IMG/VR virus record: IMGVR_UViG_3300037246_000615
Coordinates: 1 to 38,690 of that record
DNA from: a virus
DNA: 38,690 nt
Direction: 5' to 3' (one strand)
The notes under the pieces are model-generated. The model saw only the letters and a program-made list of their open reading frames with translations, had not been told where the DNA came from and ran no database searches. The position numbers and the translations under genes are program-made. Each line of letters starts with the position of its first letter. Position 1 is the first letter of the stretch. This document shows, piece after piece, positions 31,356 to 37,826 of this stretch.

Positions 31356-31599
31356 GTCTCTTCCTCGCGTGCTCTTGGAGTGTGATGTACCCCTCGGAGG
31401 CTAGGGTCCACAACCCATACGCATTACCAATCAGGATCATGCTGAAGATGATTGACCCAGCCACCGGCACACCACCAAGGGTGACGACGACTGGACTACC
31501 CACCATGAACACGAACCACATCACCGTGGCTGCGATACCCACCGCACCATTGAGGAACTTGATCCGTGCTACCCATATGTTACCTAGCTTCTTGCTCAT
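31339..31599 (-). CDS. membrane protein with two or three helices, 86 aa
   Basis: Hydrophobic segments at about residues 15-36 and 41-63 (VGIAATVMWFVFMVG and VAGSIIFSMILIGNAYG), with a charged C-terminus (QEHARKRHEGNL). ATG 31599 has GGAGATAAG upstream; overlaps the preceding gene by 20 nt. Function unknown. Confidence 0.7.
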   Translation of the reverse strand: MSKKLGNIWVARIKFLNGAVGIAATVMWFVFMVGSPVVVTLGGVPVAGSIIFSMILIGNAYGLWTLASEGYITLQEHARKRHEGNL

Positions 31600-31828
31600 T
31601 CTTATCTCCCCAAGACAGCAGGAGGTCAGCATACTCTTGCAACCAACCAGCCAACTCCTTGTCTGTTATGTAGTATAGGTCGCCTTCTTCAAGGTCGAGC
31701 CTGTCACTTGGTACTGCGTTGCCAATGATCTGAGTTACCCGTTGATCCGGGCACATCTCGGCACAAAACTCCAACAAATTCAACACCTTACGCTTGTCAT
31801 CCTCCATCACTGGCTTGCGCTCAGTCAT
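31580..31828 (-). CDS. hypothetical helical protein, 82 aa
   Basis: Contains MCPDQRVTQIIGNAVPSD followed by LYYITDKELAGWLQEY, an order of elements I associate with small phage proteins of unknown role (PDQR..Q.I.NA...FYI.D..L). Starts 8 nt inside the upstream gene. Function unknown. Confidence 0.7.
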   Translation of the reverse strand: MTERKPVMEDDKRKVLNLLEFCAEMCPDQRVTQIIGNAVPSDRLDLEEGDLYYITDKELAGWLQEYADLLLSWGDKNEQEAR

Positions 31829-32117
31829 CCGTCTCCTCTCTATCAGCCGCCGTCAACATGGCTTCGACCTGTTGCTCGTCGAGATCCTCCATGAAGAAGA
31901 ACGATATGCCGGTGAAGAGAGAAGCGATGCGGCACAGGGTACGATCTTTGAACCCCATGTTCTTGGTGATGTCGATCGCCTCGTTGAGTCTCTCTTCGCT
32001 GCCTACCTCCGTGTCCTCTATCCTCTTCTTGAACTTGGTCAGTACCACAGTGTAGATACCACATGACACTCGACCAAACAGGAGAGACAACCACGTATCA
32101 CTCTTGACCTCATTCAT
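31821..32117 (-). CDS. hypothetical protein, 98 aa
   Basis: A helical protein; a central hydrophobic stretch (LCRIASLFTGISFFFME) could be buried or membrane-associated. Acidic C-terminus (DREETDD). ATGA overlap with the preceding gene. No family recognised. Confidence 0.66.
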   Translation of the reverse strand: MNEVKSDTWLSLLFGRVSCGIYTVVLTKFKKRIEDTEVGSEERLNEAIDITKNMGFKDRTLCRIASLFTGISFFFMEDLDEQQVEAMLTAADREETDD

Positions 32118-32335
32118 TCCACTTCTCCTTCGCCGATCAGTTCAACCTCGGTCCATGCCTTGAGGTGTACCATCTCACCACCTTTGTTGCGACACAGTGA
32201 GTACATGCCATCGACATGGAAGTACAGCACCACATCGTCGGTCTTGTGATCAGGGCTAGAAGGCGGGCCTTCCGTGTTCTCTAGTACCCTGACCCATGTG
32301 CCCTCTTTGGTGCGCGGCACATCATAGAGCTTCAT
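32114..32335 (-). CDS. small beta-rich protein, 73 aa
   Basis: MKLYDVPRTKEGTWVRVLEN, then VVLYFHVDGMYSLC and HLKAWTEVELI, forms an all-beta pattern typical of a small barrel. I have the impression that MKLYDVPR...WVRV proteins are common in phages, but their role is unknown. Overlaps its neighbours by 14 and 4 nt. Confidence 0.7.
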   Translation of the reverse strand: MKLYDVPRTKEGTWVRVLENTEGPPSSPDHKTDDVVLYFHVDGMYSLCRNKGGEMVHLKAWTEVELIGEGEVE

Positions 32336-32525
32336 GTTGTTTGTCCCTTTCTCGTTGGGCGACGAACGCTATCGCCTCATACTCAGCGTTGATCTCTTCG
32401 TTCAGCTCTCTGACGTAGCTTCGGAAGAAATCCTGCTCATCCTTACTGTACTGCCTGAAATCCGCCGACTTGGTGAGCTTGATGGTACTGTCCAGCGCAG
32501 CCTTCAGTTGGTCAAGATGCCCCAT
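32322..32525 (-). CDS. hypothetical helical protein, 67 aa
   Basis: Predicted helical throughout, with a charged middle (KDEQDFFRSYVRELNEEINA). ATG 32525 lies two bases after the preceding TAG, with GGAGGGGG upstream. No family recognised. Confidence 0.65.
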   Translation of the reverse strand: MGHLDQLKAALDSTIKLTKSADFRQYSKDEQDFFRSYVRELNEEINAEYEAIAFVAQRERDKQHEAL

Positions 32526-32526
32526 G

Positions 32527-32691
32527 CTACTGTCCCCCTCCGAACGTCCAATACAGGACATAGAACCACCCGAAGATACCGTGAGCAATCGTCCACCCAC
32601 TGAACCCATGTGTCATGTACGAGCAGAGCATCGCTGCCACTGTCCCGAACTTGATGCCCGTCGGTGTGATGTCAAACTTCTTGTCAGCCAT
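32527..32691 (-). CDS. small membrane protein, 54 aa
   Basis: Begins MADKKFDITPTGIKFGTVAA and continues with two hydrophobic stretches including FGWFYVLYWTFGGG. AAGGAGCAAC precedes ATG 32691. It is below the length at which such genes are usually called automatically, but both ribosome site and junctions are good. Function unknown. Confidence 0.65.
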   Translation of the reverse strand: MADKKFDITPTGIKFGTVAAMLCSYMTHGFSGWTIAHGIFGWFYVLYWTFGGGQ

Positions 32692-32700
32692 TGTTGCTCC

Positions 32701-32889
32701 TTACGGTCGTGGTCGGTAGACAATTCGTTCCAACTTGGTAACGACCTTATCTACGTCTGCTTGGACTTCTGCCCAATCCTTCTCTGACTGCACCGTGTAC
32801 TTGGTGCGTGCTTCGTGGGCCTTGATAGCCCACACTATGCCCATCGCCACGAAACCAATGATGGCACCAAAGAATATGTCAACCGCCAT
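32701..32889 (-). CDS. single-pass membrane protein with coiled tail, 62 aa
   Basis: N-terminal membrane helix (MAVDIFFGAIIGFVAMGIVW) then a charged helix (EVQADVDKVVTKLERIV). This N-anchored short coil resembles spanin or Rz-type shape, but no partner gene was recognised, so no function is assigned. GGAGAAGAG precedes the ATG. Confidence 0.66.
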   Translation of the reverse strand: MAVDIFFGAIIGFVAMGIVWAIKAHEARTKYTVQSEKDWAEVQADVDKVVTKLERIVYRPRP

Positions 32890-33178
32890 TGTCTCTTCTC
32901 CTCTGTTCGGCCATGCTCACGGCCTTGTGTAGCATCTTCTTGCTCATCACCATGTCATCAGGGTGCAGCACACCACTCAGCTCAACGAGTTGAGTGACTT
33001 TGGCACCCACCACCTTGTACCCCAGCATCCTCTTCAACGCAGCAGGCTGCGTATTGAACAGGCATTGGAGGTAGTTACTTGCCTCACCCTCCGTATTGAA
33101 GGGACCATGTGGTTGTTGCTGACCATCAGCACCCTCCACCATGACGATGCGCTTGTTCTCATGCTCAATCAGCAGCAT
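32879..33178 (-). CDS. hypothetical protein, 99 aa
   Basis: Contains a PHGPFNTEGEASNYLQCLF element: GPF, then an acidic loop and a helix. A similar element (YGPFVDDEEARTF) occurs in the gene at 35120-35374, so the two may be distant paralogues of a small beta-strand/helix fold. The C-terminal half is helical and basic. Overlaps neighbours by 14 and 11 nt. Confidence 0.68.
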   Translation of the reverse strand: MLLIEHENKRIVMVEGADGQQQPHGPFNTEGEASNYLQCLFNTQPAALKRMLGYKVVGAKVTQLVELSGVLHPDDMVMSKKMLHKAVSMAEQRRRDNGG

Positions 33179-33350
33179 CCTCGTTCTCCTCGTCCTCCTT
33201 GGTCATCCAGTTGGTTGCCCTGCATAGCAAACAGCCCAGTATCAGGACAAGTGGGCCAAACAGGTACACACCCATGCTCATGTTCACTATAGTCAACGCA
33301 AGCATGTACATACAGAACCCAAGGGCAGGCATTATGAGTAGCGTTTCCAT
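33165..33350 (-). CDS. two-helix membrane protein, 61 aa
   Basis: Two hydrophobic segments (ALGFCMYMLALTIVNM and YLFGPLVLILGCLLC) and an acidic tail (KEDEENEDAAD). ATG 33350 shares one base with the preceding stop. Function unknown. Confidence 0.68.
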   Translation of the reverse strand: METLLIMPALGFCMYMLALTIVNMSMGVYLFGPLVLILGCLLCRATNWMTKEDEENEDAAD

Positions 33351-33559
33351 CACAAGCCCCCTGTCACCCGTTTGAGCACACCTTCTAGGTAGATGAGGCA
33401 CGATGGGTGATGGTCGTTGATGCAACCAACGTCGTCACACCCACCCACTCGGCTCTTGAAGCAGGCCACCACACCACGCATGGCTGTGACCAGAGCCTTG
33501 ATCTTGTCCCGATTCAGGTTGCGCTCACCTATGACCTCAAGCAGCTCCTCATCTGTCAT
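33350..33559 (-). CDS. hypothetical Cys-containing protein, 69 aa
   Basis: MTDEELLEVIGERNLNRDKI is followed by CFKSRVGGCDDVGCINDHHP and a final cysteine, a possible metal or disulphide cluster. ATG 33559 overlaps the stop of the 27-residue lipoprotein-like gene as ATGA. Longer in-frame starts lie inside that gene. Function unknown. Confidence 0.65.
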   Translation of the reverse strand: MTDEELLEVIGERNLNRDKIKALVTAMRGVVACFKSRVGGCDDVGCINDHHPSCLIYLEGVLKRVTGGL

Positions 33560-33639
33560 ACCGCACAGCCCGATACCAACATACAGACCACGGCCACGGC
33601 ACATATGACACATGCAACCACCCAGTCTCTTGTCGTCAT
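33556..33639 (-). CDS. 27-aa lipoprotein-like micropeptide
   Basis: MTTRDWVVACVICAVAVVCM is followed by LVSGCAV. The end fits a lipobox (V-S-G-C), leaving a mature part of only three residues, or simply a small membrane peptide. GGAGAAG precedes the ATG; TAATG and ATGA junctions on both sides support expression. Function unknown. Confidence 0.52.
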   Translation of the reverse strand: MTTRDWVVACVICAVAVVCMLVSGCAV

Positions 33640-33851
33640 TACTTCTCCTTCCCACAAGTGGGGCAGACGTTGCAGTTGCACTTGCCTGCCTCTTCCAACA
33701 CCTTCTTGTACTTCTCGTACTCTCTGTCTTTCTTCTTTGCCCACCACTCAGCGTTGCTTCGGGCTATGTTGTAATCGTACTCTGCCCGCTGAAGTGGTGT
33801 TTTCTCGGTGCGGTAAGCCCTTCCGAGCCCACCAAACGGTTTGCTATTCAT
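33639..33851 (-). CDS. small basic protein with C-terminal zinc cluster, 70 aa
   Basis: A helical, basic body (AEWWAKKKDREYEKYKKVLE) ending in CNCNVCPTCGKEK, a compact Cys cluster that probably binds zinc. AAAGGAGAAG precedes ATG 33851, and promoter P5 lies immediately upstream with a leader of about 20 nt, so it should be highly expressed. Function unknown. Confidence 0.7.
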   Translation of the reverse strand: MNSKPFGGLGRAYRTEKTPLQRAEYDYNIARSNAEWWAKKKDREYEKYKKVLEEAGKCNCNVCPTCGKEK

Positions 33852-33879
33852 ACTTCTCCTTTTCACTGTCGACCCCCAA

Positions 33880-33908
33880 ATTGTAGCACATCCCGCCACG
33901 ACTGTCAA
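33880..33908 (-). promoter_or_regulatory. sigma70-like promoter P5 (class II)
   Basis: TTGACA (33903-33908), 17 bp, extended -10 GTGC-TACAAT with the hexamer at 33880-33885. The TGA stop of the upstream gene (33905-33907) lies within the -35 hexamer. Initiation is expected near 33873. Confidence 0.82.
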
Positions 33909-34099
33909 ATCCCGAACTGTAGGTAAGCGAGGACGCACCCTAGTACATACACCGTGTATATACCAGCACACTCCCACCATAGGGACGGTGCCTCAAAGGG
34001 AGGTGGTTTCGTTACTGCCTTGGAGCCCCATATTGAGTCCCAGTTTTCTAGTTGCATGTGGTAGTCCCAGCGTTCCTTGTACTCATCGAACGTCATCAT
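33905..34099 (-). CDS. hypothetical protein with C-terminal hydrophobic segment, 64 aa
   Basis: A charged, tryptophan-rich N-terminal half (YKERWDYHMQLENWDSIWG) and a hydrophobic end (GIYTVYVLGCVLAYLQF) that probably inserts in the membrane. GGAAGGAG precedes ATG 34099; ATGA overlap with the preceding gene. Function unknown. Confidence 0.67.
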   Translation of the reverse strand: MMTFDEYKERWDYHMQLENWDSIWGSKAVTKPPPFEAPSLWWECAGIYTVYVLGCVLAYLQFGI

Positions 34100-34383
34100 G
34101 TACTCCTTCCAAACTTCTCCGCTATCTCGTTGCGTCTGCGTTCGATGTCAACCCGCAGCTTAGCCTTGTCCTTCTTAGTTGCTTGTGGCCTGCACATCGC
34201 CAGTGTATCTAGCATGTTCCGCTCCATCCTTGCTAGGCTCCGTGCCTCTTCCTCCGCCATCCTCCGTCGCCAAGCTATCTCGCTTGGGATATGGAGTAAC
34301 CCAATGAGTACCGCACCACCAACCAGACCAAAGGGTATGCCCCACCACGGGTTTGATTCGAGGAGGGCGTTCAGCCATACCAT
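34096..34383 (-). CDS. single-pass membrane protein with basic helical tail, 95 aa
   Basis: A membrane segment (WWGIPFGLVGGAVLIGLLHI, residues about 13-32) then a long charged helix. The ribosome site GGGAGGTAAT is of the standard type repeated at several starts between 34 and 38 kb. Function unknown. Confidence 0.7.
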   Translation of the reverse strand: MVWLNALLESNPWWGIPFGLVGGAVLIGLLHIPSEIAWRRRMAEEEARSLARMERNMLDTLAMCRPQATKKDKAKLRVDIERRRNEIAEKFGRST

Positions 34384-34399
34384 ATTACCTCCCTGTGTC

Positions 34400-34468
34400 C
34401 TATAGGTTACATGACTGGAATGACATGATAGCCAAACCCAACGCCATGAAGAACATCCCTATTCTCAT
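34400..34468 (-). CDS. 22-aa hydrophobic micropeptide
   Basis: MRIGMFFMALGLAIMSFQSC plus NL, opened by a perfect GGGAGGTAAC ribosome site whose TAA is the stop of the upstream gene. The strong site in a gap otherwise without gene argues for expression. Function unknown. Confidence 0.5.
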   Translation of the reverse strand: MRIGMFFMALGLAIMSFQSCNL

Positions 34469-34469
34469 G

Positions 34470-34739
34470 TTACCTCCCTGTGTCCTTCTCCAACCGAGCG
34501 ACAGCACAGTCCATCAGGTACTCATCCATGCTATCCTCTGCTGCTATTGATAGCCATGCTTCTTCCTTTATCAAGTCACGCTGACGAAAGTGGTTCTTCC
34601 ACCAGTTCCTCGGTGTCCACTTAGGGAAGCACACCACCGACGAGGGTGTGTGCTCCGCGACTCTCTTCTTGCGTAGCACCACATCTATGGGTGTCCAGAC
34701 AGTCCAGTCAACACCCAGTAGTTCTCCTTTTATCCACAT
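34470..34739 (-). CDS. hypothetical Trp-rich protein, 89 aa
   Basis: MWIKGELLGVDWTVWTPIDV then a basic stretch (WTPRNWWKNHFRQRDLIKEE) and an acidic helix. ATG 34739 has GGGAGGTAAT, again combined with the stop of the upstream gene. Ends in GR-stop, whose AGGTAA serves the next gene. Function unknown. Confidence 0.7.
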   Translation of the reverse strand: MWIKGELLGVDWTVWTPIDVVLRKKRVAEHTPSSVVCFPKWTPRNWWKNHFRQRDLIKEEAWLSIAAEDSMDEYLMDCAVARLEKDTGR

Positions 34740-34740
34740 A

Positions 34741-34839
34741 TTACCTCCCATGTACCCTGCGCTCATGCTCCCACTGGCTGAGGGCTATGAGCCTGTTGAT
34801 ACCCACCACCACACCAAGCACCATCAAGAGGCCAGTCAT
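34741..34839 (-). CDS. 32-aa single-helix membrane peptide
   Basis: MTGLLMVLGVVVGINRLIAL forms one membrane helix, followed by a charged end (SQWEHERRVHGR). ATG 34839 overlaps the upstream stop as ATGA; its TAA lies in the ribosome site of the following gene. Function unknown. Confidence 0.58.
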   Translation of the reverse strand: MTGLLMVLGVVVGINRLIALSQWEHERRVHGR

Positions 34840-35108
34840 GCGGTCAGCTTGGCCTTGAGGTCCTCGGTCTGCACCGCAGCCTCATCAGCCAAGGCGAGCA
34901 GTCCACCGAATGTCTCTGGGCTCATGGCGAAGTAGTCGTTGAACTCATCACCCTCACCCTCCTTCGGTGTGCTGTCGATGATGTACCCTTGGATCTTGCG
35001 TATCTCAGACAGGTATATGTCCATGCAAATCGTCAGGTGTCGCCTTGCGGTTGCCGCTTTGTTGCGCTTCCTTGGGCGCAGCGCACCCAATAGTCGCTTC
35101 ACTGTCAT
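34836..35108 (-). CDS. hypothetical helical protein, 90 aa
   Basis: A basic N-terminus (MTVKRLLGALRPRKRNKAAT) then helices with an acidic middle. ATG 35108 is preceded by GGAGATGAC. No family recognised; a nucleic-acid contact by the basic end is possible but not shown. Confidence 0.68.
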   Translation of the reverse strand: MTVKRLLGALRPRKRNKAATARRHLTICMDIYLSEIRKIQGYIIDSTPKEGEGDEFNDYFAMSPETFGGLLALADEAAVQTEDLKAKLTA

Positions 35109-35119
35109 GTCATCTCCAA

Positions 35120-35374
35120 TCAATCGTCGCTTACGTCAAGCATCTCCACATGCAGGGCATGAGGAGGATACAACGGCTGCACCGTGGAAAGCACACCCTC
35201 CAGACCATGCGGTCCACATGCTACGAAGGTGCGTGCCTCTTCGTCATCTACGAAGGGACCATACACCAGCACTCCATCACCCGCTGGCCTCGCAAACACC
35301 ACGCAGCACTCTTCGTCCTCAAACGTGGCGAACTCCTCGTCCACCAGTTCCTTGATGTCATCTTCTATCGTCAT
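35120..35374 (-). CDS. acidic hypothetical protein, 84 aa
   Basis: Strongly acidic N-terminus (MTIEDDIKELVDEEFATFED), then a beta/helix element VLVYGPFVDDEEARTF similar to that in gene 32879-33178. AAGGAGATAACAC precedes ATG 35374. Acidic small early phage proteins can be anti-host DNA mimics, but nothing here shows that. Function unknown. Confidence 0.7.
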   Translation of the reverse strand: MTIEDDIKELVDEEFATFEDEECCVVFARPAGDGVLVYGPFVDDEEARTFVACGPHGLEGVLSTVQPLYPPHALHVEMLDVSDD

Positions 35375-35468
35375 TGTGTTATCTCCTTTGCACCACCATC
35401 TACCATAGGATACCAGAGCGGTCGTGCCGTAGCGTATGCCTACTCTGGCACCTATGAGACATGGTGTA

Positions 35469-36236
35469 TCAGTTACCGAAACGGAATGGATTGAAACCTC
35501 GACAGTCCCGATCTCTTCGGTCTGTCCTACCATCACCGTCGTTGTCCAACCCACGCCAACCACCAGCATAATCCTCATCGCGCTGATGACTACATGGATC
35601 TACTGGATGATTAGGGAACTCATCCAGTGGTGCCCTGTAATACTGAGGTTGAACATCCTCTCCAACCGGAGTATATTTATCAGGGTTAGCATCAGCATGA
35701 CAACTCTTACAAGTAGTCACACCTGATACCGTGTGGTGCTGACGTAAGCCTGCGCTCACACCAGATGACACGTTATCGTTCCCTGCATCCTCGTCACGAC
35801 CATGACACCCACCGCATCCAATAGGATTGCCGAGTGCTGGGTCAGTTGAGGAGTACCCTAGTGTCACAGGGTACTTGCCGCTCGTTCCATGACAGGTGTT
35901 ACATGAACCACGACTCATCTTGTCATTGATTACACGACGATGGATGTCGTGCAACCCTATGATAAGTCTCGGCTCATCACCCTCTTCAACAGGCTGATCG
36001 GTGTACTTCTCTCGCCATCGTCTACCATCAGCGAGAGATCGGTACTCATCTTGGAGGTAAGGTGTGCTGTTTGTCTCATCAGTGGCCCTAAAGGGGCCAT
36101 GACAAGTCGCACAGTTACCCACCGCCTGCTCTTGACCATCAGGATTCGTCACCTTGTGGTCACTGTATGTCTCGTATGCCCATGCACCCGGCGCCCAAAG
36201 GCACAAGCTCATAAGCACAAGGACGGTCTTTCTCAT
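35469..36236 (-). CDS. secreted tetraheme c-type cytochrome
   Basis: 255 residues. Signal peptide MRKTVLVLMSLCLWAPGAWA, with cleavage expected after AWA. Four heme-attachment motifs follow: CATCH, CNTCH, CGGCH and CKSCH. Extra histidines (YSDHK, LHDIHRR, RQHHT, FPNHP) could supply distal ligands, as in bis-histidine tetraheme cytochromes. The C-terminus has a DNDGDGRTDRRDRDC stretch of the calcium-binding DxDxDG type. Known: CxxCH binds heme covalently in the periplasm using host cytochrome c maturation. Inferred: electron transfer at the cell envelope of the infected host. It has a strong AAGGGAG site, lies among phage small genes on the same strand and ends 94 nt before the next gene. Confidence 0.9.
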   Translation of the reverse strand: MRKTVLVLMSLCLWAPGAWAYETYSDHKVTNPDGQEQAVGNCATCHGPFRATDETNSTPYLQDEYRSLADGRRWREKYTDQPVEEGDEPRLIIGLHDIHRRVINDKMSRGSCNTCHGTSGKYPVTLGYSSTDPALGNPIGCGGCHGRDEDAGNDNVSSGVSAGLRQHHTVSGVTTCKSCHADANPDKYTPVGEDVQPQYYRAPLDEFPNHPVDPCSHQRDEDYAGGWRGLDNDGDGRTDRRDRDCRGFNPFRFGN

Positions 36237-36348
36237 TTAGTTCTCCCTTGTATTGGAGCGTGCAAGGCCAAGCATAGGTATCTCCCAGCTTGATACAAGC
36301 GCCTTGCTCTAATGGTGTGCCCTTACACACCATCAAGGCAAGAGGCAT
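36160..36348 (-). CDS. possible Cys-rich small protein overlapping the cytochrome start, 62 aa
   Basis: ATG 36348 shares one base with the preceding stop (TAATG) and has AAGAGGT before it. The product is MPLALMVCKGTPLEQGACIK and continues with four more cysteines. Its last 77 nt overlap the signal-peptide region of the cytochrome in another frame, which is unusual for this window. Either it couples translation to the cytochrome or it is not a functional product. Confidence 0.48.
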   Translation of the reverse strand: MPLALMVCKGTPLEQGACIKLGDTYAWPCTLQYKGELNEKDRPCAYELVPLGAGCMGIRDIQ

Positions 36349-36464
36349 TACCTCTTGGTTCCGAAAATGTACCTGAACAAAGCGTACCCAACAACAGCGA
36401 TCGCCCCGTTCTGAGACACCTCGATCAGTGTCTGATGCCAGTTTGCACACTCAATGATCGTCAT
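36348..36464 (-). CDS. 38-aa membrane peptide
   Basis: MTIIECANWHQTLIEVSQNG then a hydrophobic end (AIAVVGYALFRYIFG). GGGGTGGTAAC precedes the ATG and includes the stop of the upstream gene. Function unknown. Confidence 0.58.
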   Translation of the reverse strand: MTIIECANWHQTLIEVSQNGAIAVVGYALFRYIFGTKR

Positions 36465-36465
36465 G

Positions 36466-36783
36466 TTACCACCCCGCTGCGTTGACCAAGCGTGTGTGCT
36501 CTCTGATTGAGAGCTGGAAGCTCGGTAGCTTGCCTTCATAGTGGCAGATCACCACCTCAGCCCATGTCTCGCACTCAAAGCATGGATCCTGCGGCGTCCA
36601 AGCACCACACACATCGCACCCTAAGGTAAGGCGCGAAGCGTCGTGTGTCTTACCAAGGCTCTGCTCCAGTGTGAATGACTCACCCTTGTGCCGTAGCCTC
36701 ACACTCCAGGCAAACGCAGCTATGAAGCCGAGGATCACCGTTGTTAGCACAAAGTACAGCATGATGAACTCGATGTCTGTCAT
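36466..36783 (-). CDS. membrane-anchored zinc-site protein, 105 aa
   Basis: An N-terminal membrane helix (FIMLYFVLTTVILGFIAAFA) is followed by CDVCG and CFEC (about 12 residues apart), a likely zinc site on the cytoplasmic side. ATGA overlap with the preceding gene. Function unknown. Confidence 0.68.
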   Translation of the reverse strand: MTDIEFIMLYFVLTTVILGFIAAFAWSVRLRHKGESFTLEQSLGKTHDASRLTLGCDVCGAWTPQDPCFECETWAEVVICHYEGKLPSFQLSIREHTRLVNAAGW

Positions 36784-36992
36784 GTCACCAGCCAGATGAC
36801 ACCTTCAGCGATGGCTCGCCATATCGTGACGATCACGATGGCACCCATGACACGGCCAACGATGCCACAGAAGTTGAACCCTTCCTCATTGGGGTAGATG
36901 GCACGAACCACCTCCATGAACCCACCCTTGAACGCCAGCCAACCTGGCGTGGTCGTCGTCTTGACATTCAGCCACACATCTTCATACTTCAT
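36780..36992 (-). CDS. small membrane protein, 70 aa
   Basis: A polar N-terminal half, then a hydrophobic stretch (VGRVMGAIVIVTIWRAIAEG) near the C-terminus. AGGAGAACAAC precedes ATG 36992. Function unknown. Confidence 0.66.
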   Translation of the reverse strand: MKYEDVWLNVKTTTTPGWLAFKGGFMEVVRAIYPNEEGFNFCGIVGRVMGAIVIVTIWRAIAEGVIWLVT

Positions 36993-37054
36993 TGTTGTTC
37001 TCCTACTACGGCTCCATGCCATAGCCTCATAACCCAGTCACCTGAGCTATGAAG

Positions 37055-37297
37055 CTATCGCTTCCACCTACACACATCAAGCCACGCAACCACGGTATCA
37101 GGAGCCACCGCACCACATGAGCATGTCTTTGGATCTCCTATCGCCATCTGCCAGCCATCCTGATGCTTGTGCCTCACACCGAAGTACGCACTGTCACCAG
37201 TGAACCCTTCCATACCGAAGCCATACCTCTCGATGCCCCAGTCAGGCTCAAATTCTATGACCGCAGTACTACTGGCCTCAAGTTCTATGTCCTTCAT
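37055..37297 (-). CDS. CxC-P-W family small protein, 80 aa (member G)
   Basis: Ends with CSCGAVAPDTVVAWLDVCRW plus KR, following the family layout with CxC, P and a terminal W. The N-terminal part is beta-rich and aromatic (DWGIERYGFGMEGFTGDSAY). GGGGGTAGC before the ATG includes the stop of the upstream gene. Function unknown. Confidence 0.7.
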   Translation of the reverse strand: MKDIELEASSTAVIEFEPDWGIERYGFGMEGFTGDSAYFGVRHKHQDGWQMAIGDPKTCSCGAVAPDTVVAWLDVCRWKR

Positions 37298-37298
37298 G

Positions 37299-37541
37299 CT
37301 ACCCCCTGATGGGTGCTGCTGCTGCCTCATACCCTGAGATGCGTGACCTCTTCAGCTCTCGCTTGTCCAGAAGGTGATCCTCAACGTCCTGAAGCATGTC
37401 GAACATCGCATGATCTCCGGTGCTCCAGTCTTGCACGTTGAGGTCTAGCCCATCCTCAAGCATGGTGCTTACGTCATCAAGCATCGAGGTCAGCACCTTG
37501 ATGTCACCCTTGAGCCTTGCAATAACGTGTACATACAGCAT
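37299..37541 (-). CDS. hypothetical helical protein, 80 aa
   Basis: A helical protein of alternating L and D/E (LKGDIKVLTSMLDDVSTMLE), probably a small coiled coil. GGGAGGTAAC before ATG 37541. Ends in RG-stop within the next ribosome site. Function unknown. Confidence 0.68.
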   Translation of the reverse strand: MLYVHVIARLKGDIKVLTSMLDDVSTMLEDGLDLNVQDWSTGDHAMFDMLQDVEDHLLDKRELKRSRISGYEAAAAPIRG

Positions 37542-37550
37542 GTTACCTCC

Positions 37551-37697
37551 CTATGACCCTATGGGGCCAAACATCTCGATCTGCTTCTTGATGTCATGCT
37601 CTGCCTCAGCCATGCACTCCATACACAGTGAGTTGCGCTTCGACCAAGGCATACGCAGACCACACTTATAACACATCTCGATCAATGCAGCGCTCAT
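37551..37697 (-). CDS. zinc-site small protein, 48 aa
   Basis: MSAALIEMCYKCGLRMPWSK with CYKC and a second CMEC pair 16 residues later, then a charged helix. GGAGGTAAC precedes ATG 37697. Probably a small zinc ribbon. Function unknown. Confidence 0.66.
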   Translation of the reverse strand: MSAALIEMCYKCGLRMPWSKRNSLCMECMAEAEHDIKKQIEMFGPIGS

Positions 37698-37698
37698 G

Positions 37699-37824
37699 TT
37701 ACCTCCGTTTGAACGCATCAAAGATTGCCTTGCTGTAGTTGTAGATACCCCATGCCTCGACCTCAGCCTCGTCATGGTCTTTACGACAGTACCACACTGT
37801 CTCACCCACCACTGTCTCACTCAT
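37699..37824 (-). CDS. hypothetical protein, 41 aa
   Basis: Begins MSETVVGETVWYCRKDHDEA and ends KAIFDAFKRR. A ribosome site GGAGTAGAC precedes the ATG, and its AGG-TAA stop forms the ribosome site of the next gene. Function unknown. Confidence 0.58.
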   Translation of the reverse strand: MSETVVGETVWYCRKDHDEAEVEAWGIYNYSKAIFDAFKRR

Positions 37825-37826
37825 GT

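Noticed and set aside
35375-35468. A terminator after the cytochrome gene
   Set aside because: CCAGAG and CTCTGG arms about 30 nt apart can pair, but the stem is short, the loop long and no T-run follows.
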